Below are positions 55,911 through 64,000 of a stretch of 64,000 bases of DNA, in pieces. The notes beneath the pieces were generated by a model, which saw only the letters and a program-made list of their open reading frames with translations, was not told where the DNA came from and ran no database searches. This DNA is from Lasiosphaeria ovina. Its lineage: Eukaryota > Ascomycota > Sordariomycetes > Sordariales > Lasiosphaeriaceae. Location of the stretch: the NCBI GenBank assembly GCA_033439765.1, contig JAULSN010000001.1, positions 4,092,001 to 4,156,000 of the forward strand. The letters run 5' to 3'. How positions within the stretch are numbered: the stretch's first letter is position 1; each line of letters opens with the position of its first letter. The position numbers were made by a program, and so were the translations under genes.

Positions 55911-58900
55911 GTCATGTGTAATGCAGTGCCACGTCGACTCGTTCGGGGGTATTCACCTTGGAGTTATGACTTGACAGGCGGCTTACCGCAGTTTAACCCT
56001 TCTTTTTCTTTTCCTTTTGTGTTCAGTTGGGTATATCATGAAAATTTGGTTATCAGGCTATCTATCGGACTTTGGAAATCTGCAGGGCGTAGGTGTTTAG
56101 GAAGGCAATACGAGGATCAGACTAGCGTATGCTTATTTGTTTTATTTCTTGTCTTTTAGTTTTATGTCATATTGAGTAACCATTTACAGCAATTTACTTA
56201 ACACATGATCAACGTTCTCTCAGCAACCGGTTCTGTACAGCATCAGCTGGGACTTGAGATGTCTGCTTGGTCAGGAGGTCCCCTGGTTATGTGAATCCAC
56301 AATGGTTAAAAAGTGTCAGTTCAATCTTGGTTGTGGATCATGACGAAATCATGTCGACTTCGAAACTGGCATATGGATGGCCGGTTCTCTCCACCACTTC
56401 AGATACTAGCAATTCTATGCTTGAAATGAGATATGGTGGACAAAACAACGTTCCCGTACATCGGCCATCATACTCACTTTCGAAATTGCGCGTAGGGACC
56501 TAGACAGTCTAAAATTCAGACTCTGCTACCTGTCGTCGTCTCCCCGTGTACCTGACCTTTGGTTTTCAGTGAGGGCGGGTTGAGGTCTACGATATCACCT
56601 ACTTTCGAGACGATGGCGGTTCTCAGATGTAGGTACACGGTCTTGTCCACCTGCCGGCATTTCACAGACGGAGAGAAGGAGAAATACTGCCACAACCCGA
56701 GAACCATGCCGGATTCGTGACTGTGCTATTAGTTCGCGGTTATCATATCCAACCCACAGAGAATTAGGTTGGCGACTCGTTAACAGTAGAACTCCATTAA
56801 AGATGCGAAGCCCCTGCTAATTCGCTTTTCCATTGCGTGATCCATAGTGACGGGCGGATTTCAGTCACTGTGGGCCTGTCAGGTAGTTGGATGAATAGGG
56901 GATGGCTCGGAGTAACTAGAGAGGATGTCAGGAAAGTATCTCAATGTCGATCTCGAGCAGTGTCCGGTTCAGTCGCTTCATCTGCCTCAGCCTTGATCGC
57001 GGGATTATAGTGGCCTTTTGGAAAATGTCCTATTCTCTGTTTAGTCTGCCATGAAGGACCCCCTGGACTAGAAATCTTGGGATCAAACAAATTCACCTCG
57101 GAGACGCTCGCGAAAAAAAATATCTCACGACGGCACTTCTCTGGTTTTCATTTTCACTTTGCTATTTGGGAGGACGTCCGTAGGTAAACAGGTTGTCGAT
57201 ACAGCAAGATACATTCTGGGTTGGTGTGACGGCTGGGTGCGGGCAACAAAGCTCAGGCTCACGAATGCCTTCCAGCTCTAGATTTCTAGTATCGGACAGC
57301 GATAGCGGCCTCTGCCTCGTATTCACCAACAAACGACTTGTGCGGATTTTAAAAGTAACTGGCTCGGTTTATGCCAAAGCCCCTTTCACCCTCCCCCAAA
57401 GGAAAACGAGAGGCAAGGGGGTTGCAAGTCCATAGCTAAATGTGTATTTCCAGTTGGTCATGAATGGTAGCTGCCGGTCTGTTCGGTAACAGATGTTTAA
57501 AATCAATGTCACCTGCATGATGTGTTCGCTAGGTCTCTTCACAGCTTTCAAACATCGCCATCAAAGAACTTCACAAGTTCTGTGAGAGTCTCGAAACCTT
57601 CTGGGAAGGACATTTTGACTAGGAATACCAACGCTCTACTTTTGGGCAATATATAGTGATTGCTTAAGCTGCCGACTCCATCTCTGCCTAGGTATGTATT
57701 GGATCTAGCGACGCTTCGTGTTTGAATTGAAGGTTCTTTGCAAAAACATAGGACAGATTAGCACGAGGCAGGCAGTTTTAGTAGTGTGTAGCAGGCAATC
57801 TAAAAACATTCACTGTACGAAGACAGTCAATATTATCCGGCACATTGCCCTTGGACCACTTTCACCCCACAGGATGAGAGAGAAGACGACGGACTCCATT
57901 CAAGGGGGACAAAGAAGGACTCCATACTCGTGGTTTTTGGTCTTCTAAGAGTCTCCTTCCTGGAAACACAACCACAACTAAGTGCACGATGCTGAATTAA
58001 ACGCATGCCCTTTTCAATTTTTTAGAAGAAAATTTCGTTATGGCCCATCTATAATTCGTGATCCTATCCTTGGGATGGCCACGCTTCTGCCAGCGTCGGT
58101 CTCGGGGCCGGCCCCATCAGATCTATAACGACGAAGGCCAGGCCGCGGGACGGACTTGCGCAGGCCCGCATGTTGGCACCCGAGCGACCTCAGCAATCTC
58201 GACAATGATGTGATACCTATAATACGTCCCCTACAGACTGGTTGACTAATTCACCCCTTCTACGTCGAACTATTTATTTTCCTGGAATAATTGGTCTCTC
58301 CGGGAATTTGGTAAACAACCGTGACTGCTGTGCCCGCGCAGAAAAAAAGGGGCACCGCGATCTGGGCGGCGAAGGCACGAAACGGAGCACTTGGTCATCA
58401 CGAATCCACGTGATGTATTGTACAATACACTGCCAAGGCCAAGAGGGAGGGAACAAATTGAACAAGAGTTGTTGATCGCCAAAAGGACCGTCGTCGCACC
58501 GGCCATGGGATGGTCTAGGCCCCGGGATCCTGAAACCCGGCCTGAGACTTGGCATTGGTCGGCCACCATCGGCCAGTGTTTCAGGCCTCCCAACCCACGG
58601 GAGGGTAGACTCCGAACACGGTGATAGAAACAAAATCATTGCTGGGTGGGGAGGGATTGCAAATTCTTGGTCTGCACTTGCTGTTGATTGTGACGTGCAT
58701 TGTATGTTGTTGGGGGGGTTGGTTCATGACAAAGTCTGGGGTAACAGAGTCTAGAACTCTCTGCTCAACGAAGAATCAGGTCATCCGTCCCATCTGCAGG
58801 AGAAATCTCGCATTCTCACCAGGACATGAAGCAGTCAAGTCTGTTTGAGAAGGTGTAAGGCCAGGGTCGTGTTGGGTGAATAAGCCTGAAAAGAACCGAC

Positions 58901-61900
58901 TCCTCGGCCAGAAAAGCGAGGCCTGAATGTGACAGATGACAGCCAAAAAGAATAATGACGTCTAGAATCGGACTCTGCTACGTTTTGCCCGAGAAAGCAT
59001 GCGTCGTCGGGGCGGGAGTTATCGCTGTGCCTCGCACGCATCGCATGGCAAACATGAAAACAGCATGCGCGGCGAGGGCTGTGATAACCAAGGGCTGGGG
59101 GCAACAGATCTCATTCTGTCAGATCGATTGCGGGGAACACACTTCTGGCTAGCATTGACAAGCCAAGGGACTCTGCAGAAAGGATCGCCGCCCGGACAGC
59201 CCCCGTTCCTTGCCTCATGTGTCAAGAGCGCCAACTCATGCCTAAGATAGTGACAGGGTCAGGAGCGAGACTATCGAATATGCTGAACGGGCAAGTCCGG
59301 ACCGCCGACCAGGAACACTTTGATGCAGGGCGCTGCGTTAGCTGGTTTCTTGTTGCCAGCTTGCCTTCTGCTCGTCCAGCTTTGGTCACTTGGAGTCCCT
59401 GGATTTCGAGTCTTGATAACAACCGACAAAGGAAAGTTGTTTCAGGTACCTTACCTTTGTTGCCGAGAGAGACGAGAAAGGGGGTAGCAATTCTCCGTAT
59501 ATACGGATACTCCATGGTGGCATTGCAGCTATCCGTCCGTGCCTTGCCACTGCTTTCGCGATCAACTCATATCGGGAGAGGCAGGAAGGGAAGGACCTAG
59601 GCGTCTTCGGAAGCGAAGCGATTGCTTCCGCCCCGGTGTAGGATGGTCGGGTGTGGTGTTGAGATGCGACTGTCCAGAGATTCTGGGACCCTTGTCCCCG
59701 AGCGCAAGCCGATCGTAGACATGCTGTCCGTGTTCGTGTGTCAAAACGGGTAGGTAGGTATGTACCGAAAATGGCACTCCTTTCATTAACTTGTGTGTTT
59801 CCCGAGGAATTACCTACCTCGTTCCAACCTCCAGTCGTCCCTAGGGGAGGTTGAGAAAAGTTTAGACGACGACCGGACTGAAATGGCCGTGCAACCAATT
59901 TAGAACAAACCGTTGATCAGAGCGGGTCAAGAGGCTGGAACACGCCCGTGGGCCTGATCTTCAGCACTCTCCAGCACCCCGTGTGGGCGACAGTCAGCCA
60001 ACCTGGCAAGAAATCTATGGGCGTGGCGTTCCAGAAGACTCGGCCGAGGGCGAGAATACTTATAAAAAGCAGCATCAGCAACACCAGCCGTGGCCTTGAA
60101 ACATGATGACATTTCGTATCCTGAAAATCACGACGCCGTCTGTCTCCAGGGTCTTGGTCCGAGGAAGCGAGCTTCGTTTCTTGCATCTCCCTCTTTCCCG
60201 TCGCTGTGTCATGTCATTGGGAATCCGTTTCTAGACGGAAGAAGGTAAGTATTCAAGTTCGGTTAATTGAAGGTTGGCCGCCTGGAGCGAATGAATGGGG
60301 GAGCCTCCTTCCTCGCTTCCATTGGGTTTGGGCCTGCCGGCAAACGCACGGGCCCTGGTTCCTACCAAGTGGCGTGCTTCCAATTGTTTTCAGGGTCTCA
60401 AGGCCCCACGTTCTCGCCAACAACCAAAAGGTCTCAACTCACCAACAACCTAACATAAGCAATGTTTCGGATGATGTAACCGAGGGCGTCTCTCCAGAAA
60501 AGAACGGGGGGCGCGTACTGCTATCGAGATGCACCACACCTGTCAGCGCAGTTGAGTATCCGATCGTGATTGCTTCTCAGCGAGGTAGCCAGTCACAGCC
60601 TTCCACGAACATGGAAGACGGGCAGCCCAGAGAAGGGCCTCGCTAACCTGACGGGAGTCCTGAACGCTGGATGGCTGGATGGGACCAAGCCCGCTGTTGA
60701 CCCAGAGGACGGCCCGCGGCGGCGGAATGTTTCTCGCACTAATTTTCAAGTCAGGGGCGAGCTAATAGCAACAAGAACACCAATGGGCGGCTTCTTAGGC
60801 CCTTCCACCGTCCAACCCCACGCGAGGAAAACAGGAAACCGACCAAGAAACGGCACATGGGCCACCATCAAATCATCAATCACATTGGACACACTTTTCA
60901 CATCTCAAGGCAAAAGTGGAGCATTCCATCTCAATGACTTGCATACAACTGTCGACTCGTGAACGGGAGCGTGCCTGCCCACTCATCTGGCTTGGGACCT
61001 ACTTTGGAGATATTTTACGTGGCCAATTCGACTCTGCCACATCACGAAGCGAGGCCCGACGTAACCCCGTCCTTCTGTTCCTCACACGTTGGGCGCTGCT
61101 TGTCCCAAGCCAATCCCCGACGAGGGAATGAGCATCTTGAATCTTTCCTCCAGGCCTGCCGGCTGGTCTCATTCAAAGGGGGGCACAATCTGCGAGGGGA
61201 TAGGATCGGAATGCCGAGGTCAAACCAAGGTGAGCCTGCCAACAAACCCATCACACCGCCCATTTACTGTATTACTACGGTACATTCAGTACGTACATCA
61301 AACATACCGTACCATCAAAAGTCAGGCCTGCTGCCCTGTTATTAGCTTGTCCCAAAGCCCGAGCAGGTGGTTGTCCATAGCTTCTCTGATTGGCCGGCTG
61401 TGCACGGAGGCTCAAGAAGCGCCAGCCGTGGGTTGATGAAATGTGAATGAAGGACCTGAAGGGAGAAACAACACATCAAGCCTTCCCGACGAGTCAAAAG
61501 AAATAGGTGGCTGGAGATTTTTAGATAGGAGCGTCTTGCTGGTCTGACTTGATTCCCTTTTACCCTTTTCGTTGTGGCCGTCATTTTATAATCTGTGGCC
61601 CAGCACGCTCGCATTCTCGTATTGCTTGCTGTCATTCTGGCTGACGGTGTGCCTCAGGACAAACTCTGACACTAGCCTAACTGCTAAAGTACCTGGTAAC
61701 CGCTTTTGCAGTGCTTGTACGGGTGTGAGACAGGAGCTTACGACAACAAGCCAGTTACGTCAGCCAGCGTATCACGAAATTTGCGACTCAAGAGGTCATG
61801 TTACTCAGAGGCAAAGCGCCGCCAGGGCGTGTCCGAAATGTGTCTTTGACCACACAGGCAGTCTTCAAACTTCCAAAGTCCGACCCCCCCCCCAGATTGT

Positions 61901-64000
61901 GGCTTATTTTTGTCTGACCCGAGAGATGCAAACTTTGGCTCTCCAGGGCGCCACAGAGCATTCAAGGGGCGCGAGCTGCATTAGGTCCTTCCAGACCAGT
62001 CTGCATGCGTCTGCTCGTTTCCGCCTGCAAGCACGAGGCCTTTCCTGCCATGCATTGAGCATTCGAGTAATAAGGAGTCTTGCAGACATCAGGATCATTA
62101 CAGACTTCAGATGCTGATATTACGGAGAACGGATCAATGTTGGACTTTGGCACGTTGCCGACCTCCTCCGTTCAGCCAACTGTAAACGGCAATAAGGTCA
62201 CTTTGCCTCTTACCTATCTGGTCGATAATCCCCGGTTCCTGTATGTTCCTTGCAGAAGCCAAAAACCTCCTGCATGATACATCACCGCTAGAGGTAGTAC
62301 CTTTGTGGGGGGCTAGCGGCGCGCGCTTGAGGGGCAAAGATAAAAAAGAGGCATGGGCATCCGAACTCCGAGCTGTTGTTTGACTGCTCGACCGAGGCGG
62401 TAGACCGAGGCGGTAGTCCCGTAGACAGATAAGAGCCAGGTCTTTGATTTGGAAGAGACGGAGAGACTTAAGCAATACCCGCTAGAAACGCCGTCCGTTG
62501 ATTATCAATAAAACAGTTGGTTGACCAACATGAAAGAGATCGTCAAACATAAGATGGCGAACTACAAGGCCCACTGATGGGGCACTGACCTGACGGCAGG
62601 CACATGTGGCGCCGGCCAGAACTGCGACCCTGGTCCCTGAATTATCCCACGTTGGGGCACAGGACAGGACAAGGGGGGGCATGGGCCTGCCCAGGAGTCG
62701 ACGGTGAGGCTGTTCCGCGCTAACTGGCAGCATCTGGGACAGTTCAAGGAACCAACCCGACAAGAATGAACACGGGCAAACGACCACAACGACGACCCAG
62801 AGAGTCAGAGGGAAAAGACCGACTTGGGTAGCCATATCGAGTCCCGCTCGGGAAAGTGAGCAAGGGGCCGGATGGACCGGGAATTCTGCTCATCAATCAT
62901 TTACGCTGAGCCCGTCCGGCAAGTCGCTGACGGGCGAGAGCTTGTCACCAACAGCCAGCGAGCGGGGCCGCTGATGGACGGGATGGTGGTGTACATGCTG
63001 GACGATGACCCCTTTACCAACGATCCGCGAATTCATCAAAGAGAAAAAAAAGACACGTTATCAAGGCAAAGGCATTGCAAGGCCCCACCAACACCAACGC
63101 CTAAGAACCTAAATTTGGTCTTTGTTTTTTGAAAGCCCAAAGATGACCCAACACAAGCCGTCCGGCCTGGCGTCGCTCGTTGGCCCGGTTTCGAGATCAA
63201 AGGGCAAAAGTCGCGGCCCGGCTAAGTTGCGGGCAAAGGAACCCGCGAGGGCAGTGTTTCAGAATCTCGACGTTTTACGGACGCTCCGTATCTCGGGTGG
63301 AAAGTGATGGGCGTTGTTAGTGAGGGATCTCCAGAATTGCCGCCTCCCTGTAAATTCGATTTATTTCAAAGGCACAGAAAGGCCATTGTCGAAAGGGCAG
63401 AAGACAAGAAAAAAGCGTTCCCGCGCGAAAGAGATAAGGGACGCCAGTGCGAACCTGGCTCCCCCCGTTTACGTGCGTTTGACGAACCGAGCCCTGCCCT
63501 GGCCCCCTGGCGATACCCAGATGCGGACGCATGCATGCTCCTCCAAACATGGAGACGAGATGGTTTACTGTGCGCTACAAGATACTCGAAATTGTTATGG
63601 TACTCTATAATTCATGTGTAGAAAGAGCAGGTAGCCATCTTTCTGCACAGATATATACAGAGGTCAAAGAGATAGCCCGGTGGTTTGCCAGAGATTAAAA
63701 ATGTCTGGCCGTGATCTTATCAAACAGCCCAGGGCAATGGACAAACAGTAAATAATAGAAGCGCTAAGTAAAAGGGTATGCAACGACCTAACTCACTCTG
63801 GATCAGGGCTTTACGCTAGGGAGAGGGGAAGTGGCTTGAAGCACACCCGAAGGCATGGCGGTATTTGGAAGGCGCTATCCATGTGGATGAGAGGCAGAGC
63901 CATGAGCTGCAGCTGCCCTATCTTCTTTTTTATTTTCTAATTCCCGCTCGACAACAATTTCCAAGGTTGAACATCATTTTGCACGTCGTTGTGCCCCTTC
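55911..64000. other. 8.1-kb stretch with no recognised gene
   Basis: The longest gene-free stretch of the window. Frames are short (the longest about 180 residues at 61572-62117) and overlap on both strands without family signatures. A minus-strand frame at 62482-62835 begins like a secretory signal but is unsupported. AGGTAGGTA motifs occur at 59748-59766 and (reverse) 59810-59819. Base composition is close to that of other spacers, so it does not look like an AT-rich RIP island. No tRNA, 5S rRNA or TIR element seen. Confidence 0.45.

Noticed and set aside
61572..62117. 181-residue plus-strand frame in the right-hand gene-poor stretch
   Set aside because: Longest frame of the region but no domain, no conserved pattern and an ordinary ORF length for this composition.
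1..64000. CRISPR arrays, operons, riboswitches, phage or bacterial genes
   Set aside because: None seen; intron-containing genes throughout show fungal nuclear DNA.

Overview
This window is nuclear DNA of a filamentous ascomycete (Pezizomycotina, most likely a Sordariomycete). The evidence is short introns of about 50-160 nt with GTRNGT donors, GC-rich third codon positions, no operons, long gene-free spacers, and fungal proteins such as a Per1-type GPI remodelase, Erv46, Nup159, an HDEL receptor, a GH18 chitinase and 2EXR proteins. I see no bacterial or phage features, no tRNA or 5S rRNA gene, no rDNA and no CRISPR. Species is not resolved.

Layout. 1-668: 3' end of an unrecognised gene cut by the left edge. 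1786-3109: Per1 (+). 3391-3957: GNAT acetyltransferase (-). 4719-4972: MITE copy A. 5406-6919: Erv46 (+). 10084-12390: Nif1/Dsf2-like Sel1-repeat protein (+). 13257-14167: proteasome beta2 (-), divergent from Nup159 (14954-19559, +). 20562-21951: Erd2 HDEL receptor (-), divergent from a Cys-rich orphan (23751-25061, +). 25494-25749: MITE copy B, inverted relative to A. 27051-28275: LicD/fukutin-type protein (+). 28899-31475: CENP-U/Ame1-like kinetochore protein (+). 31673-32846: twin-CX9C Emi1/PANTS-like protein (-). 34044-35480: secreted GPI-type protein with LRPLPGL repeats (-). 37730-39561: GH18 chitinase (-). 41505-43067: MFS transporter (-). 44371-45765: 2EXR protein (-). 50338-51666: thioredoxin-PITH protein (-). 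53151-53966: second 2EXR protein (-). 55217-55910: Pro/RS-rich protein with a split start codon (+). 55911-64000: no gene recognised.

The genes are ordinary dispersed housekeeping and cell-surface genes, not a cluster. Several fall in the early secretory pathway and cell surface (Per1, Erv46, Erd2, LicD-type protein, LRPLPGL protein, chitinase). Others are nuclear or chromosomal (Nup159, CENP-U-like, Nif1-like) or proteostatic (proteasome beta2, Txl1). I found no convincing new multi-gene system. The most interesting items are gene-structure oddities that I reconstructed by hand: a two-codon first exon spliced by a GC-AG intron in Erd2, a start codon built across a splice junction, a 24-nt exon, a tandem acceptor beside the chitinase active site, and 10- and 40-nt exons in the CENP-U gene. 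I also note two unusual repeat proteins (the LRPLPGL surface protein and an APLPPDF array in Nup159), an inverted pair of TIR elements, and recurrent telobox-like and TAGGTAGGTA motifs in spacers. All splice models are inference from consensus sites, phase and family knowledge, with no transcript data.
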